This document shows, piece after piece, positions 1-7,608 of a stretch of 19,500 bases of DNA (position 1 is its first letter; the number at the start of each line of letters is the position of its first letter). The stretch is from positions 1 to 19,500 of the forward strand of contig CALNCD010000048.1 in the NCBI GenBank assembly GCA_937874965.1. Reading direction: 5' to 3'. The position numbers and the translations under genes were made by a program. The notes beneath the pieces are model-generated. The model did no database searches, was not told the origin of the DNA, and worked only from the letters and a program-made list of their open reading frames with translations. Source of the DNA: an uncultured Erysipelotrichaceae bacterium. GTDB lineage: Bacteria; Bacillota_I; Bacilli_A; Erysipelotrichales; Erysipelotrichaceae.

Positions 1-26
1 TTCCCTACACGACGCTCTTCCGATCT
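1..26. other. Residual Illumina TruSeq adapter
   Basis: The first 26 bases are identical to the 3' part of the TruSeq universal adapter (ending GACGCTCTTCCGATCT). This is synthetic sequence left at a contig edge and not part of the genome. The ezrA reading frame is meaningful only from base 29. Confidence 0.97.
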
Positions 27-28
27 TA

Positions 29-466
29 AAGCTTTACCTGATTCTCAATGATATTCAGATCCGGATGAAGAAGCAGCATCTTCCCCAGATTTCAGAACAG
101 TATCATGATGATTTGCTGAGGTCCTATCAATATGTTGCCGCCATCCAGCGTTTATTGACTGAAGAAGTATTGAATGTTGCAATTTTGAATGGAACGGTGA
201 ATGAAGCCATCGATTACATTTATCGTTTGCATAACAATGTTAACAATCTGATTGGTGTTGCGACGATGGCTGAGAGCGCTATTGTCTACGCCAATAAATA
301 CCGATCAACATTCCTGGATATCAATGCTGATCTGAATCGGGCCGAGTTTGCATTCAGAAATGGTGAGTATACGCAGTCGCTGTCGACGATTGTCAATGCG
401 ATAGACCGTCATCAGCCTGGGATATCCCATGAAGAATTTATAAAGGAGAACTCACAGAGTGCCTAA
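29..466 (+). CDS. ezrA: Septation ring regulator EzrA, C-terminal fragment (5' end missing)
   Basis: This is the last 145 or so codons of EzrA, a membrane-anchored spectrin-like coiled-coil protein that restrains FtsZ ring assembly and links it to wall synthesis. The frame is open from base 29, so the ATG at 65 is internal and the true start lies beyond the contig edge. The tail shows features I recall for EzrA: a LHNNVNNLIGVATMAESAIVYANKYRS-like segment (about residues 55-80 counted from the ATG at 65), then a short helical repeat with GEYTQSLSTI and a final PGI. The N-terminal membrane anchor is not in the window. The stop codon overlaps the start of the nifS-like gene by 8 bases. ezrA beside nifS and thiI is a usual Firmicutes order, which supports the call. 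Confidence 0.85.
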   Translation, partial: KLYLILNDIQIRMKKQHLPQISEQYHDDLLRSYQYVAAIQRLLTEEVLNVAILNGTVNEAIDYIYRLHNNVNNLIGVATMAESAIVYANKYRSTFLDINADLNRAEFAFRNGEYTQSLSTIVNAIDRHQPGISHEEFIKENSQSA

Positions 467-1595
467 TGCAATTTATCTGGACTATGTCAGTTCAAGTCCG
501 GTGCTTCCTGAAATTATTGCGGATTATCAGCGGTTGCTAACGCAGTATTACGCCAACAGTGATGCGATCCACGACCTCGGCCGTGAAATCGCATCACTTG
601 TTGCGCTTTCTCGTACGAAGACAGCAGAACTTCTTGACGTCAGCGCCCGGGATTTATTCTTCACTTCCGGAGCAACCGAGTCAAATAATGCAATTATCAA
701 AGGTATCGCCTTTGCCAATCGCTCCCGGGGGAATCACCTGATTACCAGCTCGGTCGAGCATAGCTCTGTTTTTGAGACATTCAAATACCTGGAACAGAAT
801 CATGGCTTTGAAGTTACCTATCTGGATGTGGATAAGTTCGGGCAGATTGATCTCGTCAGTCTTGATCAGAGTATCCGTCCTGATACCACCTTGGTGTCCT
901 TGATGGCCATTAACAATGAAACTGGAGCACAGTTTCCGGTGGAGGCAATCGTTGAATGCGTTAAAGGTCATCCTCATACATTCCTGCATGTTGACGGCGT
1001 ACAAGCTTTGGGAAAGTATCCGCTTGATCTTTCTCGTGTTGATGCTGCAAGTTTTTCAGCTCATAAGATCGGAGGCTTGAAAGGCAGCGGGTTGATGATG
1101 GTGAAAAGCCATGTGGCGATGGATCCGTTGCTGAATGGCGGTCATCAGGAAAATGGCCGCAGAGCCGGCACATTGAATGCTTTGGCTGATATTGTCTTTG
1201 CGAAAACGCTGCGTCTAAGCCTGGAACACTACGCGGCAAATGAATCACGTATTGATCGGATGCACCGTCGTCTTATTGAAGGGCTTGACTCATTTGGCGT
1301 GGTTCATGTGAACTCCCCCGAACACGCATCTCGGTATATTCTCAATTTTAGTGTGGACCATATCCCGTCCGAGATTCTGTTGAATGCATTGAATCAGCGT
1401 TCGATTTATGTATCCGCACAAAGCACATGCAGCTATGAAGCCAATACACCTTCACGTGTACTGACGGCTATGGGTTTTGATCGGGAGCGTGCTTTGAACT
1501 CTGTCCGGGTCAGCCTATCATATCTGACTCAGAACCAGGAGATCGAGGTATTCCTGAACGCGCTAAAGGAGATTATTGATTATGTCAAACACTGA
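459..1595 (+). CDS. nifS: Cysteine desulfurase, NifS/IscS family (sulfur donor for ThiI)
   Basis: A PLP-dependent class V aminotransferase-fold enzyme of 378 aa that removes sulfur from cysteine as an enzyme persulfide. It starts at GTG 459 with AAAGGAG at 442-448, overlapping the end of ezrA. Visible motifs are an N-terminal IYLDYVSSS substrate loop, TSGATESNN (69-77, PLP phosphate cup), HVDGVQALGK (177-186), SFSAHKIGG with the PLP lysine K203, RRAGTLN (234-240) and STCSYE with the likely catalytic cysteine C324. The length is normal. It overlaps thiI by 14 bases, so translational coupling is likely; in Bacillus the equivalent desulfurase (NifZ/YrvO type) hands sulfur to ThiI. Role in 4-thiouridine synthesis is inferred from this pairing; a wider Fe-S role cannot be excluded. 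Confidence 0.9.
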   Translation: MPNAIYLDYVSSSPVLPEIIADYQRLLTQYYANSDAIHDLGREIASLVALSRTKTAELLDVSARDLFFTSGATESNNAIIKGIAFANRSRGNHLITSSVEHSSVFETFKYLEQNHGFEVTYLDVDKFGQIDLVSLDQSIRPDTTLVSLMAINNETGAQFPVEAIVECVKGHPHTFLHVDGVQALGKYPLDLSRVDAASFSAHKIGGLKGSGLMMVKSHVAMDPLLNGGHQENGRRAGTLNALADIVFAKTLRLSLEHYAANESRIDRMHRRLIEGLDSFGVVHVNSPEHASRYILNFSVDHIPSEILLNALNQRSIYVSAQSTCSYEANTPSRVLTAMGFDRERALNSVRVSLSYLTQNQEIEVFLNALKEIIDYVKH

Positions 1596-2781
1596 TTATC
1601 ATTATATTCTGGTTCGCTATGGCGAACTATCCACGAAGGGGAAGAACCGTCTTTCTTTCATTAACCAATTAAAACGCAATATCAAGGAAGCCCTGTTTCA
1701 GTTTTCGGCACTCACGTATCAAGAAACCTATGACCGGTTATACATTACGTTGAACGGTGAGAATCCAGCTGATGTTTCAGCGCTGCTCCAGAACGTCTTC
1801 GGCATTATTTCCTTTTCATGGGCCTATCAGTGTCCCTCTGAAATTGATGCGATTGCTGAAGCAGCAACCCGTTTGGCAAAGGCTGAGTCCGGTGAAACCT
1901 TTAAAGTCATTGCACGTCGTCATTACAAGCTTTTTCCGATGCTGTCTGATGAGATTAATCGTGCAGTTGCGGGTCATATCCTTGACGAAACATCCTTGCG
2001 TGTCGATGTCCACCAGCCTGATATCAAGGTTTGGATTGAGGTCCGTCAGGATAAAACGTTTATCATGGTCAATATGATAAAGGGATCCGGAGGTTACCCG
2101 GTAGGAATCGGCGGCAAAGCAATGATGATGTTATCCGGCGGTATTGATTCACCGGTTGCTGCTTATCTGATGATGAAGCGTGGCGTTAAAGTGGATATGA
2201 TCCACTTTGCCTCTATGCCTTATACCTCCGCTCAGTCTTTGCAGAAAGTCAAGGACCTGACCAAGCTGCTTACCCCTTATCAGTCCTCTATTCGTCTGAA
2301 TGTCATTCACTTCACAACGATTCAGCTGGCTATCAACAAGGTGGTCCCTGAGAGTTATACGATTACAGTCATGCGCCGGTTCATGTTCAGAATTGCAGAC
2401 CGATTAGGTCTTGATACCCGCTGTCTTGCAATCGCAACCGGTGAGAGCTTGGGACAAGTGGCTTCACAGACACTTGATAGCATGCGAGTGATCTCTGCAG
2501 TGACCTCTTTGCCGGTTCTTCGCCCGGTGCTGACATATGATAAGAATGAAATTATTGATTGTTCAAAACGGATTAGGACCTACGAAACATCCATTCTGCC
2601 TTTCGAGGATTGCTGTACAATTTTCACACCGCAGAAACCGACCACAAAACCCCATCTGAATAAAGTTGAATTTTATGAATCTAAATTGGATATCGAGGGA
2701 TTAATCAACGAGTGCTTGTCCCAAGTCGATGTTGAGTATATTACACAGAAGCAGACTGCAGAAACAGACGATCTGTTCTAG
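1582..2781 (+). CDS. thiI: tRNA 4-thiouridine synthase ThiI
   Basis: ThiI adenylates uridine 8 of tRNA and replaces its oxygen with sulfur; it can also serve thiamine thiazole synthesis. I place the start at ATG 1582, ten bases after AAAGGAG (1565-1571); an upstream in-frame TTG at 1576 is less likely. The 399-aa product has the N-terminal ferredoxin-like plus THUMP region (about 1-165), the PP-loop SGGIDSPVAAY (185-195) and a C-terminal FEDCCTIFTPQKP segment holding the conserved cysteines. There is no C-terminal rhodanese domain, as in other Firmicutes ThiI proteins, so persulfide must come from the overlapping upstream desulfurase. The gene is intact. ffh follows after only 11 bases, which suggests one transcript. 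Confidence 0.95.
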   Translation: MSNTDYHYILVRYGELSTKGKNRLSFINQLKRNIKEALFQFSALTYQETYDRLYITLNGENPADVSALLQNVFGIISFSWAYQCPSEIDAIAEAATRLAKAESGETFKVIARRHYKLFPMLSDEINRAVAGHILDETSLRVDVHQPDIKVWIEVRQDKTFIMVNMIKGSGGYPVGIGGKAMMMLSGGIDSPVAAYLMMKRGVKVDMIHFASMPYTSAQSLQKVKDLTKLLTPYQSSIRLNVIHFTTIQLAINKVVPESYTITVMRRFMFRIADRLGLDTRCLAIATGESLGQVASQTLDSMRVISAVTSLPVLRPVLTYDKNEIIDCSKRIRTYETSILPFEDCCTIFTPQKPTTKPHLNKVEFYESKLDIEGLINECLSQVDVEYITQKQTAETDDLF

Positions 2782-2792
2782 GAGGAATCAAG

Positions 2793-4106
2793 ATGGCATT
2801 TGAAAATCTATCGGACCGCTTATCGCAAGCGATGAAGAAACTGAGTGGACAAGCTCAGCTTACAGACAAGAACATGAGTGAAATGCTTGGCGAAGTTCGG
2901 ATCGCCTTACTTGAGGGTGATGTCAGCCTGGATGTTGTCAATCATCTTATCGAGGCTGTTCAGACGAAAGCAAAAGGCATGGATGTCATCAAATCAGTCG
3001 ATCCATCCCAGATGGTGGTTAAGGTCGTCAATGATGAGCTGGTTGAGCTGCTTGGTGAGAAAGAAGCAACACTGAATCTCGAAAGTCATCCAAGTGTCAT
3101 CTTGATGGTGGGTTTGCAAGGAACCGGGAAAACAACGTCTTCGGCAAAAATAGCCAATTACCTGAAAAACAAGCAGGACAAGAAGGTGCTTCTGGTCGCT
3201 GCCGATTATTCTCGTCCAGCCGCGATCCAGCAGCTTCAGGTTCTGGGTGAACAGATCGGCGTAGATGTTCATACTGCAGACAACGTTTTGGATAATGTCA
3301 AAGAGAGTCTGGAATTCGCAAAAAAAGAGAACTACGATGTCGTGATTATCGACTCTGCTGGACGGTTGCACATTGATGAGACCTTGATGGATGAATTGAA
3401 AACGATTGAATCCTTGAGTGCTCCGGATGAAATTCTGTTGACTGTGGATGCAATGAGCGGACAGGATATTATTCATGTTGCTCGCGGATTTAATCAGGCA
3501 TTGCGAGTGAGCGGTCTGGTTGCGACGAAGTTTGATGGCGATTCGCGCGGCGGAGCCATTCTTTCAGTGCGTTATGAAACGGGTGTGCCTATTAAATTTG
3601 TAGGAACGGGCGAGAAGATTGAGCAATTGGAACTCTTCTATCCTGATCGTATCGCGTCACGGATTCTAGGGATGGGTGACATCTTGACCCTTGTTGAACA
3701 AGCTCAGGAAAAGATGGATATGGAAGCTGCTGAAAAGGCTGCTGAGCGTATGATGTCTGGTGAGTTTACATTGGAAGATATGCTAACTCAGCTGGAACAG
3801 GTCAAGAAGATGGGACCGCTCTCGGGTATCATGAAAATGCTGCCGGGAATGGGAAACATGAAAGAGATGATGAAACAGGTCAATGATGACCAAGCGGATG
3901 CTTCAATGAAGAAAACCAAGGCTGTTATCCAAAGTATGACAAAACAGGAACGCAAGAATCCTGACTTGCTGCGGGCTTCCCGGAAAAATCGGATTGCCAA
4001 AGGTGCCGGTGTGTCTACGACGGATGTTGGACGGGTGATTTCTCAGTATGAGAAGACAAAGAAACAGATGAAACTTGTTTCCCGGATGTTCGGCGGGATG
4101 AAATAA
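2793..4106 (+). CDS. ffh: Signal recognition particle GTPase Ffh (SRP54)
   Basis: The protein subunit of the signal recognition particle binds signal peptides and 4.5S/scRNA and docks on FtsY to deliver nascent membrane and secreted proteins. The 437-aa product starts at ATG 2793 after AGGAGG (2781-2786). It shows the N domain (1-95), P-loop GLQGTGKT (107-114), DSAGR (187-191), TKFDGDSRGG (245-254) and the methionine-rich M domain (about 295-437), with the finger loop at 340-362. The conserved insertion-box arginine motif, usually D-x-Y-R-P, reads D-Y-S-R-P (138-142) here. No terminator is visible after the stop; scrK starts 31 bases downstream. In most Firmicutes rpsP would follow; here it lies 10.6 kb away. 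Confidence 0.97.
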   Translation: MAFENLSDRLSQAMKKLSGQAQLTDKNMSEMLGEVRIALLEGDVSLDVVNHLIEAVQTKAKGMDVIKSVDPSQMVVKVVNDELVELLGEKEATLNLESHPSVILMVGLQGTGKTTSSAKIANYLKNKQDKKVLLVAADYSRPAAIQQLQVLGEQIGVDVHTADNVLDNVKESLEFAKKENYDVVIIDSAGRLHIDETLMDELKTIESLSAPDEILLTVDAMSGQDIIHVARGFNQALRVSGLVATKFDGDSRGGAILSVRYETGVPIKFVGTGEKIEQLELFYPDRIASRILGMGDILTLVEQAQEKMDMEAAEKAAERMMSGEFTLEDMLTQLEQVKKMGPLSGIMKMLPGMGNMKEMMKQVNDDQADASMKKTKAVIQSMTKQERKNPDLLRASRKNRIAKGAGVSTTDVGRVISQYEKTKKQMKLVSRMFGGMK

Positions 4107-4137
4107 GGGATAATTCTTGTAAGGGGAGGAGAGAACT

Positions 4138-4998
4138 GTGAAATACTATGGTGGTATAGAAGCGGGCGGAACAAAGATGATTTGTGCCGTAATGAATGAA
4201 GATGGGGTGCTGGCTGAGCGTTTTGAGTGTCCGACGACAACCCCTGAGGAGACCATGCCTAAACTCATACATTTCTTCAATAGCTACACTATTGAAAGTT
4301 TGGGTATCGGATGCTTTGGTCCGATTGATGTTCATAAATCATCATCAACTTATGGACACATTCTGCAAACGCCAAAAAAAGCATGGCGTAACTTTGATTT
4401 TCTGGGAAGCTTTCAGAAGGCTTTTTCAGTGGAAACGGTGTTTACGACAGATGTCAATGCTGCTGCTTATGGTGAAATGATCTCAGGTACTGCAACGAAC
4501 AACCGGAATTTTCTCTATATAACGATCGGCACCGGTATTGGGGTTGGGGTCATTATCAACAGAGAAATCTATCATGGGTTTACGCATCCTGAGGCCGGGC
4601 ATCTATTAATCCGCAAGCATGCGGATGATCATTTTTCAGGAAGCTGTCCAAATCATCATGATTGCCTTGAAGGTCTGGCAAGTGGTCCTGCAATTGAAGC
4701 AAGATTCAAGAAAAAAGCCTTTGACCTTTATGAAGATGACCCTTTCTGGACGATAGAGGCCTATTATCTTGCCCAGGCAGTCTATAATTATGCACTGACT
4801 GTTTCTCCCGAATGTGTTATATTCGGCGGCGGTGTCAGTAAGCAAAGGCAGCTTCTTCCGCTCATTCAAAAGGAACTTGAGCAGCTGAATATGGGTTATA
4901 TTGCGCTTCCTGATCACAAGTCATTCCTGAGGCATTGACAACTGAATGATAATGCTGGCGTCATAGGTGCGATTGAATTGGGGAAGAGCATCCTTTAG
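4138..4998 (+). pseudogene. scrK: ROK-family fructokinase, interrupted by an in-frame TGA near its 3' end
   Basis: Fructokinase phosphorylates the fructose released when ScrB cleaves sucrose-6-phosphate. GTG start at 4138 with AGGGGAGG upstream. The open part (266 codons, to 4938) has the ROK signature GGIEAGGTK (5-13), the catalytic Asp in TTDVNAAA (D105), ATP loop ITIGTGIGVG, the zinc site H155 plus CPNHHDC (170-176) with LEGLASGPAI, and the FGGGVS loop. TGA at 4936-4938 stops it, yet the same frame continues with the family's conserved end DNAGVIGAIELG and a TAG at 4996-4998. Read through, the product is 286 residues, about family length, and the spacing to DNAG looks right, so a single nonsense change is the simplest reading. 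Whether the 266-aa product works is unknown. Confidence 0.85.
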
Positions 4999-5134
4999 GC
5001 TGATAATAATTGAGTAATGGAGATCCAGGGTAAAGAATATCCTGGATTCCAGAGTATAAAAAACTGGCGTGATGACCTGAATTCCTTTGTCTTTGTGTAA
5101 GATGCGAGGCTCTGGTTGAAATCTGTCCGTTTTT
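4999..5134. other. Short convergent intergenic region with a hairpin
   Basis: This gap lies between the 3' ends of scrK (plus) and scrR (minus). It holds one inverted repeat, ATCCAGG at 5023-5029 with CCTGGAT at 5041-5047 (11-base loop). No T-run follows on either strand, so it is not a typical intrinsic terminator. No coding sequence is supported here. Confidence 0.45.
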
Positions 5135-6110
5135 TTAGACTGAAGTTGTCGCACGTGAAATAAAATGAACATCAATGCATTCCTGAAGGGTTTCACGGGT
5201 GTCACGAAGCAGGAGTTCGATAGCAGTTCGCGCCAGTTCAGCTTTATCTTGAGCAACTGTTGATAAGGGAAGAATTGCCGATTTCGCTGCAGTGGAATCA
5301 TCAAATCCGATAACTTCGAAAGATATTTAAAAATGCAGCAGCATGAATATCATTGGTGAAAGCAACACCTATCTTTGAAGACCCGAGCTGCTTTAATTCA
5401 TGATAGAACTCCGTCAGAATAACATCGTCCATGGCATTGTCCTTGGTAAAGGTTCTTTCGAAGCTATGGCATTGAAGGGTATTACTGAGACAATACTGAA
5501 GAAAGGCCTCTTGCCGTAAGCGGGCTGTTCGAATTGAACCTGATTGACTTGAACAGTATACCAGATGATCACAGCAGCTTTGATGCAGGATTTGGGCCTG
5601 GATTTCACCGCCTTTGCGATTATCGGAAACAACACCCTTGATATGATTGGATTCACGCTCAATTCCGACTACATTCGGACTTATTGTGCTGAGAATTTTT
5701 GAATCGAGCGTATTTGAAAGATTAAGGATGCCGTTGACTTGATAGGAATTCAATTCTTTGATGTAATTTACTTCTTTCGCTGCATCGGATGAAGAGTTAT
5801 AGATCAAGCATTTAAGATGATAGACTTCAGCAACCTTGAGAATTTCTTCAAGCAAATTGCCATAAAAATCATAGGAAAGGTTCGGGACAATCACCCCGAT
5901 TAATTCTGATCGTCCGGTTGCGAGAACTTTCGCGAAGGCATTTTTTGCATAGCCCATTTCGTCAATCGCACGTTCGATTTTTTCTTTGCTTTTAACCGCA
6001 ACGATATCAGGCGAGTTGAAGTATCGCGAGACAGTTGCAATGCTTAGTTTCGTTGCCTGGGCAATGGCCAGCATCGTACTTTTTTCTTTCAAGTGTATCA
6101 CCATCATCAT
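5135..6110 (-). pseudogene. scrR: LacI-family sucrose regulator, frameshifted
   Basis: A LacI/GalR-type repressor expected to bind operators at scrA and respond to sucrose or a derivative. The N terminus has the helix-turn-helix (MLAIAQATKLSIATVSRYFN) followed by a hinge-like SKEKIERAIDEMGY and the periplasmic-binding-like core (LIGVIVPNLSYDFYGNLLEEI). The frame ends early at 5301 after NIFRSYRI. Dropping one base near 5309 restores GFDDSTAAKSAILPL, then AELARTAIELLLRDTRETLQ and HFISRATTS with TAA at 5137-5135, the normal end of the family. The start is uncertain: ATGs at 6110-6104 lie over the likely -10 box, and a TTG at 6092 best fits LacI family length. The name rests on the divergent scrAB neighbours. 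Confidence 0.85.
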
Positions 6111-6114
6111 TATA
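6109..6114 (-). promoter_or_regulatory. Likely -10 box of scrR
   Basis: The minus strand reads TATAAT here, a perfect -10 hexamer. No good -35 box sits at 16-18 bases, so the promoter may depend on other factors. If it is real, transcripts start near 6102 and initiation codons upstream of that cannot be used. Confidence 0.35.
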
Positions 6115-6124
6115 CACCAAATTG

Positions 6125-6147
6125 ATGTAAGCGTATATCATTTTTAC
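6125..6147. promoter_or_regulatory. Operator copy 1 (probable ScrR site)
   Basis: The sequence TGTAAGCGTATATCATTTT starts at 6126 and recurs with one difference (A for G) 56 bases downstream at 6182. Its core TGTAARC|GTATATC is a partial palindrome around a central CG, as in LacI-family operators. It lies directly upstream of the scrA -35 box and close to the scrR start, so it could serve both genes. Confidence 0.6.
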
Positions 6148-6176
6148 TTGCATTCTCAAAGACAACCTGTTAGAAT
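6148..6176 (+). promoter_or_regulatory. scrAB promoter
   Basis: TTGCAT (6148-6153), a 17-base spacer and TAGAAT (6171-6176) form a good sigma-A-type promoter. It sits between the two operator copies, so repressor binding would block polymerase access and early elongation. Confidence 0.65.
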
Positions 6177-6180
6177 CGAA

Positions 6181-6206
6181 ATGTAAACGTATATCATTTT
6201 ATACGT
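6181..6206. promoter_or_regulatory. Operator copy 2 (probable ScrR site)
   Basis: This second copy (TGTAAACGTATATCATTTT from 6182) lies just after the -10 box and before the scrA ribosome site. It also contains a perfect arm pair, ACGTATA at 6187-6193 and TATACGT at 6200-6206. It overlaps the expected transcription start. Confidence 0.6.
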
Positions 6207-6219
6207 GAGGAGGAAATCT

Positions 6220-7608
6220 ATGAGCAATGAACCTATTGTTGAAGCATTGATTGAAGGTGTGGGCGGGGAAAGCAACATTGTCAGTTTTGAGCATTGCGCG
6301 ACACGGCTGAGAATTATCCTGAAGGACAATTCAAAGGTGAATAAAGAAAAATCGGAGATGATTGAGGGTGTAAAGGGGTACTTCTACAGTACTGGTCAGC
6401 ATCAGTTTATTTTCGGAACCGGCAAAGTCAACCAAGTGTTTGAGGCTTTCGAGAAGCGCATGGGAAAAAACAAGGTTTCCGGAACTTCATTTAAGGAAGA
6501 TGTCTATGCACAGATGAATCCATTGCAGCGTGTTATCCGAACGCTTGCAGATATCTTGCTTCCCTTAATTCCTGCCTTGGTCACGACCGGCCTGTTAATG
6601 GGGATCCGAGGCTTGCTGATTGAACTTGGATTACAGATGGATGCAACGTCGCTGGCGTTGTTTGGAATGTTGACGGATACTGCTTTTGCCTTCTTGCCGG
6701 TCTTAATCACCTATAGTGCAGTCAAACGTTTCGGAGGGAATCCGATTCTGGGGATTGTTCTTGGCTTGATGCTGGTATCACCTGTATTGCCAAATGCGTG
6801 GAATGTAGCTGCAGGAACGGCTCAAGCTCTTGAATTTCACTTCTTCGGATTTACAATCGGACTGGTTGGTTATCAGGGGACTGTATTGCCGGGAATACTT
6901 GCAGGATGGATGATTGTCAAGATAGAGAAGTGGGCACGGACATGGGTTCCTCAGATGATGGATTTGGTAATCACCCCATTCCTAGCATTAATTGTTCCCC
7001 TTGCTTTGATGTTGTTCGTTCTGGGACCGATCAGCCAATCCATTGAACATGGCGTTACTGATCTGGTTGTTCTCCTGATCAATGCTCCATTTGGAATTGG
7101 TTATATTATTTTTGCAGGTCTTCAGCAATTGCTGACAGTTACCGGCCTTCATCATTCCCTGAGTATTATTGAAATTGATTTACTTGCTCGTCACGGTACA
7201 AATGTATTGAATCCATTGATCACGGCTGGAATGGCCGGTCAATTAGGAGCAGGAGTTGCTTTGGCGTTTATGATGAAGAATAGAATCAAGCGATCCAATG
7301 CATTGTCAGCTGCTTCATCAACCTTGTTTGGCATTACTGAGCCTTTACTTTTCGGTGTCACATTACCCATATTTCCTGTATTTGTCAGTGGAATGATTGC
7401 GGGAGGAGTCGGAGGGCTTTTGACCTATATCATGGGTCTGGAAGCTACAGGAATGGGTATTACATTCATTCCAGGATTATTGTTGTATTCAAGCAACTGG
7501 GTCAACTTGATCAAGTATATCATTCTGATTGCCGTTGTTTTTACGGTCGGATTTGGATTGGTTACACTTCAAAGAAAAAGAGTCAGGACAATGATGCTTA
7601 ATGACTAG
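6220..7608 (+). CDS. scrA: PTS sucrose-specific EIIBC permease
   Basis: The membrane transporter imports sucrose and phosphorylates it to sucrose-6-phosphate. I place the start at ATG 6220, behind AGGAGG (6208-6213), not at the GTG 6205 inside the ribosome site region. The 462-aa product has an N-terminal EIIB domain (about 1-85) with the phosphorylated cysteine C26 in FEHCATRLR, then an EIIC domain of about ten membrane segments with the conserved FGITEPLLFGV motif. There is no EIIA domain, so phosphate must come from an EIIA encoded elsewhere (often the glucose-type one). This is the only intact gene of the sucrose locus. Its last 8 bases overlap scrB. Other trehalose/beta-glucoside EIIBC proteins are similar; the scrB and scrK neighbours favour sucrose. 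Confidence 0.9.
   Translation: MSNEPIVEALIEGVGGESNIVSFEHCATRLRIILKDNSKVNKEKSEMIEGVKGYFYSTGQHQFIFGTGKVNQVFEAFEKRMGKNKVSGTSFKEDVYAQMNPLQRVIRTLADILLPLIPALVTTGLLMGIRGLLIELGLQMDATSLALFGMLTDTAFAFLPVLITYSAVKRFGGNPILGIVLGLMLVSPVLPNAWNVAAGTAQALEFHFFGFTIGLVGYQGTVLPGILAGWMIVKIEKWARTWVPQMMDLVITPFLALIVPLALMLFVLGPISQSIEHGVTDLVVLLINAPFGIGYIIFAGLQQLLTVTGLHHSLSIIEIDLLARHGTNVLNPLITAGMAGQLGAGVALAFMMKNRIKRSNALSAASSTLFGITEPLLFGVTLPIFPVFVSGMIAGGVGGLLTYIMGLEATGMGITFIPGLLLYSSNWVNLIKYIILIAVVFTVGFGLVTLQRKRVRTMMLND

Noticed and set aside
1576..1581. TTG at 1576 as the thiI start
   Set aside because: ATG 1582 has better spacing to AAAGGAG and fits the family N terminus.
4926..4944. Another frame near the scrK end reading VIPEALTT, suggesting two compensating frameshifts
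   Set aside because: The distance from LPD to DNAG in the original frame already equals what I expect for the family, so one nonsense codon explains the data with fewer changes.
5023..5047. Hairpin between scrK and scrR as a terminator
   Set aside because: The stem is only 7 bp with an 11-base loop and no T-run on either strand.
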